Source: Pedobacter sp. Leaf176 (GTDB lineage: Bacteria; Bacteroidota; Bacteroidia; Sphingobacteriales; Sphingobacteriaceae). From it: a DNA stretch of 64,000 nt. A model generated the notes under the pieces. The model saw nothing but the letters and a program-made list of their open reading frames with translations. It was not told the DNA's origin and ran no database searches. Of this stretch, positions 9,525 through 17,438 are shown piece after piece (the stretch's first letter is position 1; every line of letters starts with the position of its first letter). The translations under genes were made by a program, and so were the position numbers. The stretch lies in NCBI RefSeq assembly GCF_001424305.1, contig NZ_LMPD01000006.1, positions 6,490 to 70,489 on the forward strand, given 5' to 3'.

Positions 9525-9632
9525 ACTGGTCTTAGCATCTCGCTAAGACCAAAATAAACAGTAATGCTTTGTGTAAAATGAAGCATTACTGTTTTTATTT
9601 GTTACTAGATTTCTTACTTACCTGACCGGCAA
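9525..9632 (+). repeat. Cassette-boundary element, copy B (two hairpins)
   Basis: The first hairpin pairs GGTCTTAGC with GCTAAGACC around ATCTC. The second pairs CAGTAATGCTT with AAGCATTACTG around 11 nt and is followed by TTTTTATTTG, which makes it terminator-like. The element then runs through TTGTTACTAGATTTCTTACT into TACCTGACCGGC, the start of RHS homology. Here the RHS part is lost after about 12 bases. The copy is about 95% identical by eye to the tandem copy C. Confidence 0.75.
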
Positions 9633-9648
9633 TACCTTCTGGGCCCCC

Positions 9649-9753
9649 CACTAGTCTTAGCGTCTTGCCAAGACCAAATAAACAGTAACGCTTTGTGTAA
9701 AACAGGGTGTTACTGTTTTTATTTGTTACTAGATTTCTTACTTACCTGACCGG
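9649..9753 (+). repeat. Cassette-boundary element, copy C
   Basis: This is a tandem duplicate of copy B with small arm changes (GTCTTAGC against GCCAAGAC; CAGTAACGC against GGTGTTACTG). It passes directly into the RHS cassette at TACCTGACCGGC, which corresponds to TACCTCGCCGGA at 5834-5845 in the full RHS gene. Confidence 0.75.
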
Positions 9754-11731
9754 CAGCATTAATAACGCTAATTATGATGAAGTTAGTAATACTTATAGTT
9801 TTATAGGCGAACTGGTTTACAGTTCGAGGGTTCACCATACAACGGCAGGAAATACCACCATCGCGACCAGGTACGAATACGACCATTCGGGTAGGAAGCT
9901 GGCAACTTTTGAGCAGATAAATAACCAGGACGAGGTAACCCTGAATCACCTTGCCTATAACGAACTGGGTCAGTTGAAAAACAAGACGTTGCATAACGAA
10001 ATACAAAGTACCGATTTTGCTTATAACGAACGGAGTTGGCTGAAAAACAGCAGCAGCAATGAGTTCAGTATGGAACTGAGATACAATGACGCTGTAAATA
10101 TTAGCCCGCAATATAATGGCAATATCGCCAATCAGCTATGGGGAGCAAGTGGAAACTTACCAAATACTTATAACTATCGTTATGATAAACTAAACCGCTT
10201 AACGAGTGCAAACAGTACAGGTATTTCTATGAGCGAAGTGCTCACTTACGATGTGATGGGTAACCTGACAAGTCTGAACCGGGATAACACCGGAGCGAAT
10301 GCTTATAATTATACCGGAAACAGGCTGAATTCAATCAATAATTTAACGGGTACATATCAATACGATGCAAACGGTAATGCGTTGATCGATGGGCGCATTG
10401 GTATGACCTTAACTTACAATTATATGAACTTGCCAGCTACCGCGAACAAATCGGGTACTTCGGTGACTTATACCTACAATGCAGCCGGACAAAAGCTTAC
10501 GAAGAATTACAATAATACTGTAAGACAATATGTAAATGGAATAGAATACAACGGCAATACTATTGATATTATCCATACCGAAGAAGGGTTGGCACAAAAC
10601 AATGGCGGTACTTATACATACAGATATAACTTAAGTGATCACCTTGGAAATGTGCGTTATACTTTCGATATTTACAATGGAGCAGTAAGAAGGCTACAGT
10701 CGGATGACTATTATGCTTTTGGGAAGAAAAGGTCAGTATCTCCTGTAAATACAGATAATAAATATTTGTATAATGGGAAAGAAGTACAGGATGAGTTGGG
10801 TGAACAGTATGATTACGGAGCCCGTTTTTACGACCCGGTTATTGGAAGGTGGAATGTTGTAGATCCTTTGGCTGAAATGGACAGAAAGACCAATCCTTAT
10901 GCCTATGCCTTTAACAATCCGATGCGTTTCATTGATCCTGATGGGATGTTCGGGATAGAGACAATAGGGGGCGAAGCCTATCGAAATTACTTAAGTAACA
11001 CAAGTTCCTCTTTTGGTGGTAATAACCCAACAGATTGGGTTATGGATGGTAATAACAAACCTTATTGGGACAATAATGCAACATCACGGTCTACGACGAA
11101 AGCTGGTGAAACTTATTTAGGAAGAAATGTTCGTTATGAGACTAAAGGCGGTTATGATATTACCCTAAGTGCAAATAAAACCTGGCATTACACCGGATCA
11201 GACATGAGTGATAAAACACCAGTTGGATCTAGATTTAGCGATTTTCAGGCAGCTTTAGGATCAATGCAAACTGCTCTTAAAACAGCAGAAGTTACGGGTG
11301 AATTGGTGGCAGGTCTAGCAAGTGGCGGGATTGCAGGTGGAGAAATTGGTGCTGCATATCTTGCCGGACAGGCTGGAAGAAATGCTAGTTTTTTAGCAGG
11401 CTTGGCAGAGTCAGGAGGAGGCTTCAGTACAATTTTTAGGGCTGTTTCAGCCGCTGAAGCAGATGATGTTGCTAATTTTGGTTTTAGAGTTTTGGAAGGT
11501 GGATATGAGTCTAAACTTTTTGCTCCTACATTGAAAGAAGCAGTTCAATTTGGGAAATATAATTTCGGTCTTGATGGTATTCCGAATACAATAATGAAAG
11601 TAAGAGTTCCAAATAGTATACTAAATGGTGCGTACAAATTTACTGCTGATGGAATGAATGCTATAGATATAGCAGCAAAGAATTTAAGTTTACTACGAGG
11701 AACTGCTTTAAACTATAGTCCTATTTTTTAA
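9707..11731 (+). CDS. Promoterless RHS C-terminal cassette with ADP-ribosyltransferase-like tip
   Basis: The frame opens at a GTG inside boundary element C; homology to the full RHS gene begins only at about 9741 (TYLTGSINNANYDEVSN), so the first dozen codons are not RHS sequence. It has no signal peptide, DUF6443 region or first half of the YD repeats. The core ends near residue 408 with YDYGARFYDPVIGRWNVVDP and FIDPDGMFG. The tip (residues about 409-674) has a glycine-rich linker, then TIFRAVSAAEADDVANFGFR, KLFAPTLKEAVQFGKYNF and NTIMKVRVPNSI. This pattern resembles ADP-ribosyltransferase toxins (R in strand 1, a FxxT-type second motif), but I see no clear catalytic Glu. It is probably a silent donor for the gene at 4298; expression of the fragment itself is doubtful. 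Confidence 0.75.
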   Translation: MLLFLFVTRFLTYLTGSINNANYDEVSNTYSFIGELVYSSRVHHTTAGNTTIATRYEYDHSGRKLATFEQINNQDEVTLNHLAYNELGQLKNKTLHNEIQSTDFAYNERSWLKNSSSNEFSMELRYNDAVNISPQYNGNIANQLWGASGNLPNTYNYRYDKLNRLTSANSTGISMSEVLTYDVMGNLTSLNRDNTGANAYNYTGNRLNSINNLTGTYQYDANGNALIDGRIGMTLTYNYMNLPATANKSGTSVTYTYNAAGQKLTKNYNNTVRQYVNGIEYNGNTIDIIHTEEGLAQNNGGTYTYRYNLSDHLGNVRYTFDIYNGAVRRLQSDDYYAFGKKRSVSPVNTDNKYLYNGKEVQDELGEQYDYGARFYDPVIGRWNVVDPLAEMDRKTNPYAYAFNNPMRFIDPDGMFGIETIGGEAYRNYLSNTSSSFGGNNPTDWVMDGNNKPYWDNNATSRSTTKAGETYLGRNVRYETKGGYDITLSANKTWHYTGSDMSDKTPVGSRFSDFQAALGSMQTALKTAEVTGELVAGLASGGIAGGEIGAAYLAGQAGRNASFLAGLAESGGGFSTIFRAVSAAEADDVANFGFRVLEGGYESKLFAPTLKEAVQFGKYNFGLDGIPNTIMKVRVPNSILNGAYKFTADGMNAIDIAAKNLSLLRGTALNYSPIF

Positions 11732-11736
11732 TAACG

Positions 11737-12024
11737 ATGATAAAGATATTAGCCAAAATTAAATTGTATAAAACTGAGCGTAAAACTCCATTTAAAAGTG
11801 GTTATAGACCCTTATTTAATTTTACACCAGATATGAAAACATCCGGCCAAATTACTTTGAAGGAAAATATAGATTTCTGCCCTGGTGAAGAGGGAATTGT
11901 AGAAATAGCTTTTCTGCATCGAGAGTTTTTGGGAGAAAAATTTGATGTTGGCTCTAAATTTACCTTTGGAGAAGGAGCCTTACCTTTTGGAGAAGGTGAG
12001 GTAAGGGAAATAATATTTAATTAG
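11737..12024 (+). CDS. Small EF-Tu domain III-like protein, probable immunity
   Basis: This 95-residue protein follows the RHS cassette by 5 nt. TPFKSGYRPLFNFTPD, SGQITLKENIDFCPGEEGIV and the closing GEGEVREIIFN align by eye along their length with the C-terminal beta-barrel (domain III) of elongation factor Tu (TPFF-GYRPQFYF, TGxIxLPEG, PGDN, GAGVVxxI). There is no GTPase domain. Stand-alone proteins of this kind are known to me in bacterial genomes without a defined role. Its position makes it the candidate antidote of the ADP-ribosyltransferase-like tip, possibly by mimicking a target or cofactor of the toxin; that mechanism is inferred. Confidence 0.7.
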   Translation: MIKILAKIKLYKTERKTPFKSGYRPLFNFTPDMKTSGQITLKENIDFCPGEEGIVEIAFLHREFLGEKFDVGSKFTFGEGALPFGEGEVREIIFN

Positions 12025-12082
12025 CCATCATACCCACTTCGCTAACGCACGTCTGAGGTGTGTGAAAATAAATTAAAGCGAA

Positions 12083-12125
12083 AGCCCGGCAGTTTAAAAA
12101 CTGTTGGGCTTTGTTATTTCTGTAG
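12083..12125. terminator. Terminator-like hairpin after the EF-Tu-like gene
   Basis: AGCCCGGCAGTTT pairs with AACTGTTGGGCT through two G-T pairs around AAA and is followed by TTGTTATTT. A weaker relative lies at 12480-12512 next to the second decayed fragment, so the hairpin is part of the repeated unit. Confidence 0.5.
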
Positions 12126-12427
12126 GAGTTGGAGTTTAATTAGCCTTGCTTTGATTGCTCCATAAGTACGTGAATGGAGTTTGGCGAGTTGGGTAATCTT
12201 CATGCCTTCGTTAAAGCGTTCCGCCAGCAGCTTATTTTCTTGTTCATTCCATGCTAAACCCTGGTTGCCTTTTTGGGCGGGTGCTTCGAGTTGATTAACG
12301 GCGAAGAATAATGCCCTTATGATTTGGGGCTGGTTGTATGGGCTATCGGCAGGGAATATTTCCCCTGTTACGGGGTCGGTGCCGGCGGCCAGGGCCTGGA
12401 GAATTTCCAGGTGTCTGTTGTTATCCC
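12114..12427 (-). pseudogene. C-terminal fragment of a Myb/SANT-like HTH protein
   Basis: On the minus strand an open stretch of about 100 codons without a start reads NNRHLEILQALAAGTDPVTG, then YNQPQIIRALFFAVNQLE, and ends AWNEQENKLLAERFNEGMKI followed by TQLAKLHSRTYGAIKARLIK and a stop. The last 45 residues have the pattern W-E-EN-LL---F--G--I--LA--H-RT-GAI--RL-KL of SANT/Myb-like or HTH domains that recognise DNA. The 5' end is cut at boundary element D (12427). Two smaller relics of the same family lie at 12508-12570 and 12962-13045, so a gene of this family has been duplicated and decayed here. The function is unknown. Confidence 0.55.
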
Positions 12428-12460
12428 CCCATCTAGTCTTAGCGTCTCGCTAAGACAAAA
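12427..12460 (+). repeat. Cassette-boundary hairpin element, copy D
   Basis: CCCATCTA precedes the perfect arms GTCTTAGC and GCTAAGAC (12436-12456) around GTCTC. Confidence 0.75.
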
Positions 12461-12507
12461 ATGTAAGTTACATAACAATCCCAGAGTTTAAAACTACTGG
12501 GGCTTTG

Positions 12508-12570
12508 TTATTTCTGCAGTAGTTCGATTTTGAGGAGTCTAGATTTAATGGCTCAATGGGGTAATCCAAC
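12508..12570 (-). pseudogene. Short relic of the Myb/SANT-like HTH family
   Basis: The minus strand encodes AIKSRLLKIELLQK and a stop, matching AIKARLIKLQLLQK of the fragment at 12114. Immediately upstream the frame is shifted and then runs into boundary element E. Confidence 0.5.
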
Positions 12571-12602
12571 CCATCTAGTCTTAGCGTCTCGCTAAGACCA
12601 AA
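12571..12602 (+). repeat. Cassette-boundary hairpin element, copy E
   Basis: CCATCTA is followed by the perfect arms GTCTTAGC and GCTAAGAC at 12578-12598. Confidence 0.75.
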
Positions 12603-12620
12603 TGTAACTTTCATGGCAAA

Positions 12621-12726
12621 ATCCCACCCGTCTTAGCGTCTCGCTAAGACCAAAATAACAGTAGCGCTTTGTGTAAAACAGGGCATTACTTTTTATTTGT
12701 TACTAAATTTTTAATACCTCGCAGGG
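12621..12726 (+). repeat. Cassette-boundary element, copy F
   Basis: This longer copy carries the perfect GTCTTAGC/GCTAAGAC hairpin (12630-12650), a decayed second hairpin (CAGTAGCGCTTTGTG to GGCATTACT), the stretch TTTTTATTTGTTACTA, and then TACCTCGCAGGG, where RHS homology starts. Its layout equals copies B and C. Confidence 0.7.
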
Positions 12727-12932
12727 AGCGTTAATAACGCTAACTATGACGAAGTTAGTAATACTTATAGTTTTATTGGCGAACTGGTTTACAGTTCGAG
12801 GGTTCACCATACAACGGCAGGAAATACAACCATCGCGACCAGGTACGAATACGACCATGCGGGTAGGAAGTTGGCAACTTTTGAGCAGATAAATAATCAG
12901 AACGAGGTAGCCCTGAATCACCTTGCCTATAA
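12715..12932 (+). pseudogene. RHS cassette stub (third copy of the recombination segment)
   Basis: About 205 bases match the start of the cassette at 9752 with roughly ten or eleven differences by eye, and encode NNANYDEVSNTYSFIGELVY and the following RHS residues. Homology stops abruptly at about 12932, after LAYK, where unrelated sequence and a HTH relic follow. No toxin tip remains. Confidence 0.7.
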
Positions 12933-12961
12933 GCGTTCAACTTTAATTAACCAGGGTTAAT

Positions 12962-13045
12962 AGCAACATAGGTACGGTAATGTAGTTTAGCGAGCTGGGT
13001 AAATCTTGGCGCCTTCGCTGAAGCGTTGTCTGAGCAATTCATCTA
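12962..13045 (-). pseudogene. Frameshifted relic of the Myb/SANT-like HTH family
   Basis: The minus strand reads ELLRQRFSEGAKI and, after one extra T, TQLAKLHYRTYVAIN, which matches LLAERFNEGMKITQLAKLHS in the fragment at 12114. The frameshift and missing ends show that it is dead. Confidence 0.5.
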
Positions 13046-13082
13046 GTATGCGACGGCAAGAGGTGAAAAATAACAAGTTGAG

Positions 13083-13586
13083 CTAGGGTTTTATAGTTTG
13101 AGTTTCATTCAGATTGTTCAGCAAAATTTTAAGCTTATCATTGCTCCAGTCGCGCAGGGCCTTATCTCTCAAACCCACCGAACATGTTGCTTTTACATGG
13201 AATCCGATCATATCCTGATCGGAGATTTTTAAAAGTTCGATAAGTTTTGCTTTATTTTCAGGGATTGGTCTGTTCACTTCTGCGAGTTTTTGAATTTTAT
13301 CATCAGGTAAACTGCCTGCCATGGGCCAGTCTTCCGAACTAGACAGGGCAGCAAGCTCTGCTAAATAGCTTTCTGTTAGTTGCTGCCTTTTCAGAGCGAA
13401 AGCATTTATGGCTACTTCTCCTGGTATCGCGGCAAGGGTTTTAATTAAGGCCTGTTGGTAAACCTGTTCATAATAAACCGGTGTTATAAAATCTTTGTTG
13501 ACCATCCGGTACTCATTTTGGTCTTTTTTGCAGGCCGTTAGGGATAGAAGTAATAAAATCGTAAAAGCAAACTTGATTTGGTTCAT
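13083..13586 (-). CDS. Putative lipoprotein of unknown function
   Basis: This 167-residue protein has a lipoprotein signal ending in LTAC (Cys 19) followed by KKD, typical of Bacteroidota lipoproteins. The rest is helical and charged, with a single further Cys near residue 133. I recognise no domain. It reads away from the downstream glycosyltransferase cluster and marks the right border of the RHS locus, with its stop about 40 nt from the last relic. Confidence 0.6.
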   Translation of the reverse strand: MNQIKFAFTILLLLSLTACKKDQNEYRMVNKDFITPVYYEQVYQQALIKTLAAIPGEVAINAFALKRQQLTESYLAELAALSSSEDWPMAGSLPDDKIQKLAEVNRPIPENKAKLIELLKISDQDMIGFHVKATCSVGLRDKALRDWSNDKLKILLNNLNETQTIKP

Positions 13587-13936
13587 TGAAACAGGATTAG
13601 ATTATCCGGAATGGTAAAAAATTCTTGGCTGCCCCGATAGCCTATTTAATTGAACAGCTTTTTAAACACCCTTTTACAAAACCATTTATAAAGCGGATTG
13701 GTTTTGCGGACCTGAAATTTTTTTAAATAGCGATGCGGAACAACTTCCGACTGTTATTGCCGCTTGATGCCATAAGTTACGGCATACCCGTTTTTATGGG
13801 ATGGTTTTTTATTTAAAAAGACAAAATACGGGGAAACGAACAAGTATTAATTACGCCTGAGAAGCCGTATTTGCCCATCGAACAAAAGCGTTTCCCATGG
13901 AGTTGTTTGTCTGTAACCTTAAATAAAAACAATTGA
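13587..13936. other. Intergenic region without recognisable genes
   Basis: These 350 bases separate two divergent units. They hold a small imperfect palindrome around ATGCCATAAGTTACGGCAT (near 13769) and AT-rich sequence before 13937 that may contain the promoter of the glycosyltransferase cluster. I see no coding frame or RNA gene. Confidence 0.5.
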
Positions 13937-14915
13937 ATGAATAATTTATCAACCGGACGCTTGCGTGTATTTACCTGGCACATTCACGGCAGTTACCTGC
14001 TCTATCTTTCACAGGGTGATTACGATATTTACATACCTTATAACGATGAACGCTCGGCTGGTTATACGGGGCGGGGGAACACCTTTCCTTTCGGACCGAA
14101 TGTAATTGAAGTGCATGCGGCTGAAGTAAGAAATTTAGATTTTGACGTCATTCTTTTTCAAACCGATGAGAATTATTTAACAGACCAGTACGAGGTGTTA
14201 TCCGAGGCACAGCGCACGCTGCCGAGAATTTACCTGGAACACGATCCCCCCTGGGGGCATCCTACCAACTGCAGGCATCCTGTAAATGATGAAGACATTA
14301 CGGTGGTTCACGTAACGCACTTTAACGCGTCAATGTGGGACTGCAGGGGTTTAAAAACCAGGGTTATTGAACACGGCGTATTGCCCCGGCCGATATCGTA
14401 TAAAGGTGATATGGCCAAAGGTATTGTAGTTATAAACAATTTACCCGAACGCGGCCGGATGCTTGGCTATGATATTTTTGAACAGGTTCGCGAGCAGGTG
14501 CCCCTCGACCTGGTAGGTATGGGTACCGAAGCTTACGGAATTGGAGAAGTGTTTCATCCTCAACTCCCCGGATTTCTGGCGCGATACCGTTTTTTCTTTA
14601 ATCCAATCCGTTACACCAGTATGGGCCTTGCCGTTTGCGAAGCCATGATGCTTGGCATGACCCATAGTTGGAATGGCAACAACCGAAATGGCAGTAAAAA
14701 TAAAAAACAGGTACACAGGCTTTGTTTCCAACGATATTTCAGCTCTGGTTGGTTTTATGCTGGAACTGCTCGAAAAGCCGGTACTGGCAAAGGAATTAGG
14801 TGAAAACGCCCATTATTATGCCAGCCGGGAATTTAACATCAACCGGTTTACCCATGAATGGAAATCTCTTTTTACAGAGGTGATTTCAAATGTAAACAGG
14901 CTTCAAACCATTTGA
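13937..14915 (+). pseudogene. Glycosyltransferase interrupted by a +1 frameshift
   Basis: The first frame (13937-14803) encodes a GT-B-like glycosyltransferase: LEHDPPWGHPTNCRHPVND, VIEHGVLPRP, and the C-terminal RYTSMGLAVCEAMMLGM. At that point the frame slips, and the correct continuation PIVGMATTEMAVKIKNRYTG lies one frame over and runs to 14915. Removing one A from ATGACCC at about 14660 restores CEAMMLGMPIVGMATTE, the usual E-A-x-x-x-G-x-P-(V/I)-(V/I) motif. The full product would be about 325 residues. It lies 2 nt before the GT4-GmhA gene. The shift may be a true mutation or a sequence error; the conserved reading on both sides suggests it is recent. Confidence 0.75.
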
Positions 14916-14917
14916 AC

Positions 14918-16840
14918 ATGAAACATAGTATCGCATTTATAAGTGAACATGCATCGCCGCTGGCCTTACTGGGCGGCGCCGATAACGGCGGGCAAAATGT
15001 ATATGTTGCCGAATTAGCCCTTCAACTGGCTAAACAAGGCTATTTAGTGGATATTTTTACCCGGAGAGACCATGCAGGCGATGCAGAAGTGCATCCATTT
15101 GCGCCTGGTGTAAGGGTTATATTGGTTACAGCCGGGCCGGCGAGGGTTATTGCCAAAGAAGAACTCACCCCTTATATGCCTTCATTCAGGCAGGAAATGG
15201 AAAAATTTATACGGCTTAATAAGCTGAGTTACGAACTTATTCACGCCAACTTTTTTATGTCGGGCCTGGTGGCTATGGAATTGAAAGAACGGCTCGACCT
15301 CCCTTTTGTAATCACTTTTCATGCACTCGGACATATTCGTGCACTTCACCAGGGCGATATGGACAAATTCCCGAAGGAAAGAATTGACATGGAGCGCCAG
15401 ATAGTAAAGAATGCCGATAAGATTATTGCAGAATGCCCGCAGGATAAATCCGACCTTATTGAGTATTACCAGGCAGCACCTGAAAAGATTGTTTCCATTC
15501 CATGCGGCTTTAACCCCAGCCAGTTTTATCCGGTTTCGAAAGCGGAAAGCAGGGCTTTGCTTGGTTTCGACAGCAATGAAAGCTTAGTACTCCAGCTGGG
15601 CAGGATGGTGATGCGAAAGGGGATTGACAACCTCGTTGAAGCATTTGCAGCCCTGGATCACCGTTCGCCTAAACGGCTTGTTATAGTGGGTGGGCCTGAT
15701 ACCGCGCTGGAAGAAGACGCGGAATATAAAAGACTGAACCAGCTTACGGCAAAACTGGGTATTTCGGACAAAGTCTATTTTGCAGGCAGGAAAAACAGGG
15801 AGGAGCTGAGCCATTTTTACAGTGCTGCTGATGTTTTTGTAACTACTCCATGGTATGAGCCATTCGGAATTACACCATTGGAATCGATGGCTTGCGGCAC
15901 ACCCGTAATTGGTTCGAGGGTTGGCGGCATAAAACATACGGTTGTTGACGGTAAAACCGGCTACCTGGTTGACCCAAAAAAGCCGGCTGAACTGGCCGAT
16001 AAATTAAATGAATTGCTATCTAATCCCGGCCTTTTATCCGAAATGAGCCAAAAGGCTATTGAACATGTAAATCATTATTTTACCTGGGAAAAAGTAGCAG
16101 AAGAAATGGCTAAATGCTACAATTCGATTAGAGAAAGAAAGTTTGCCATACAATCGCAGGAATTAAATATGATTGGTTCGGCTTTCGAAGAAGCTGCATT
16201 TACTTTTCAAAAAGCAGCTCAGGAATTAGCCAGCCTGGTTTCTGCAGCAGGTTGCAAAATGGCGGCCACCCTGAAGGCGGGAAATAAAATTCTGGTTTGC
16301 GGAAATGGCGGCAGTGCCGCAGAAAGCCAGCATTTTGTTGCAGAACTGGTCGGCCGCTTCGAAATCCCACACCGTAAAGGGCTTCCGGCAATTTCACTAA
16401 ACAGCGATACCACCATAATAACTGCCTGGGCCAACGATTTTGGTTATGATGATGTTTTTGCAAGGCAGGTTCAGGCTTTCGGGAATGAGGGCGACATTTT
16501 ATTATGTCTGAGCACCAGCGGCAATTCGCCAAACACCATCAAGGCCATGCAAATGGCCAGGAAGAAAGGTCTCCAGTGCATCACCATGCTCGGCAAAGAC
16601 GGAGGTAAAGCCGCTGAATATGGCCACATCAATTTAATTGTACCATCAGATAGCACACAAAGAATTCAGGAAGTACACCTGCACTTGGTTCACCTGTTGT
16701 GTACAATTATCGAAAACCGCCTGTTTAACGTGCTTTATACCAATAAAACGTCGGCAAAAGAAAGGCAGCTGGCCGTAAAAACAAACCTGAATACAGATTT
16801 CGCAGCCAACGGCAGCTTAATTGGTAATTATGGAAGCTAA
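14918..16840 (+). CDS. GT4 glycosyltransferase fused to GmhA-like sedoheptulose-7-phosphate isomerase
   Basis: I place the start at the ATG at 14918 (MKHSIAFISEHASPLALLGG), 2 nt after the previous stop, rather than at an in-frame ATG 60 nt upstream. Residues 1 to about 410 are a GT4 enzyme of the sucrose-phosphate-synthase-like type (GGADNGGQNVYVAELA, LQLGRMVMRKGIDNLVEAF, and PWYEPFGITPLESMACGTP with the E-x7-E motif). Residues about 430-610 form a SIS domain of the GmhA type (CGNGGSAAESQHFVAELVGR, LSTSGNSPNTIKAM, QEVHLHLVHLLC with the zinc-site His). GmhA makes D-glycero-D-manno-heptose 7-phosphate from sedoheptulose 7-phosphate. The fusion links heptose synthesis to a transferase in one cytosolic chain. 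Confidence 0.85.
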   Translation: MKHSIAFISEHASPLALLGGADNGGQNVYVAELALQLAKQGYLVDIFTRRDHAGDAEVHPFAPGVRVILVTAGPARVIAKEELTPYMPSFRQEMEKFIRLNKLSYELIHANFFMSGLVAMELKERLDLPFVITFHALGHIRALHQGDMDKFPKERIDMERQIVKNADKIIAECPQDKSDLIEYYQAAPEKIVSIPCGFNPSQFYPVSKAESRALLGFDSNESLVLQLGRMVMRKGIDNLVEAFAALDHRSPKRLVIVGGPDTALEEDAEYKRLNQLTAKLGISDKVYFAGRKNREELSHFYSAADVFVTTPWYEPFGITPLESMACGTPVIGSRVGGIKHTVVDGKTGYLVDPKKPAELADKLNELLSNPGLLSEMSQKAIEHVNHYFTWEKVAEEMAKCYNSIRERKFAIQSQELNMIGSAFEEAAFTFQKAAQELASLVSAAGCKMAATLKAGNKILVCGNGGSAAESQHFVAELVGRFEIPHRKGLPAISLNSDTTIITAWANDFGYDDVFARQVQAFGNEGDILLCLSTSGNSPNTIKAMQMARKKGLQCITMLGKDGGKAAEYGHINLIVPSDSTQRIQEVHLHLVHLLCTIIENRLFNVLYTNKTSAKERQLAVKTNLNTDFAANGSLIGNYGS

Positions 16841-17438
16841 AGCGGCCATTTTTTTAGATAAAGACGGAACCCTGATTCCCGATATTCCTTACAACGTTAA
16901 TCCCGGTTTAACTACGCTAAACCCCGGGGTATTGGAAGGTTTATATGAACTTCAGCAGCACTTCAGCTTGTTTATAATTTCAAACCAGGCCGGTGTGGCG
17001 AAGGGTTTCTTCGGGATAGAAGAAATTAACCGTTTAATGGATTATATGCTGGAATTATTTGGTCGCCATTACATACACATTAGTGGCTATTATTTTTGCC
17101 CGCACGATGTTCATGGCGTGATAAGTTCCTATACGCTTGCCTGCAATTGCCGTAAACCGAAACCAGGCCTATTGCTACAGGCGGCTGCCGGACATCAACT
17201 GGATTTATCAAAATCCTGGATGATAGGCGATATTTTAAATGATGTCGAAGCCGGTAAAACTGCCGGATGCAGGTCTGTCCTGATTGATAACGGAAATGAA
17301 GCGGAGTGGGACAGGGCCGGTGAGCCTTTTAGAACACCAGATTTTATAGCCAGAGATTTCCTGGAAGCAGTATCATTCATTCACCAAACGACACAAGAAC
17401 AAAACCATGTCAGAAAAAGATATACTCAACCGATTTAA
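16830..17438 (+). CDS. gmhB: D-glycero-D-manno-heptose-1,7-bisphosphate 7-phosphatase
   Basis: This is a HAD-superfamily phosphatase of the histidinol-phosphatase type. FLDKDGTLIPDIPYN carries the nucleophile DxD, IISNQAGVAKG is motif II, CNCRKPKPGLL is the zinc-loop and Lys motif, and MIGDILNDVEAGKTAG is motif IV. I chose the ATG at 16830 (MEAKAAIF), which overlaps the end of the fusion gene by 11 nt; the TTG at 16821 is less likely. GmhB removes the 7-phosphate of heptose 1,7-bisphosphate on the way to ADP-heptose. Its end overlaps the start of the HldE gene, so the cluster is translated as one unit. Confidence 0.85.
   Translation: MEAKAAIFLDKDGTLIPDIPYNVNPGLTTLNPGVLEGLYELQQHFSLFIISNQAGVAKGFFGIEEINRLMDYMLELFGRHYIHISGYYFCPHDVHGVISSYTLACNCRKPKPGLLLQAAAGHQLDLSKSWMIGDILNDVEAGKTAGCRSVLIDNGNEAEWDRAGEPFRTPDFIARDFLEAVSFIHQTTQEQNHVRKRYTQPI

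Noticed and set aside
9525..9753. Tandem repeats considered as a CRISPR array
   Set aside because: Only two adjacent units of about 100 bp with internal hairpins and no unique spacers of regular length; no cas genes nearby.
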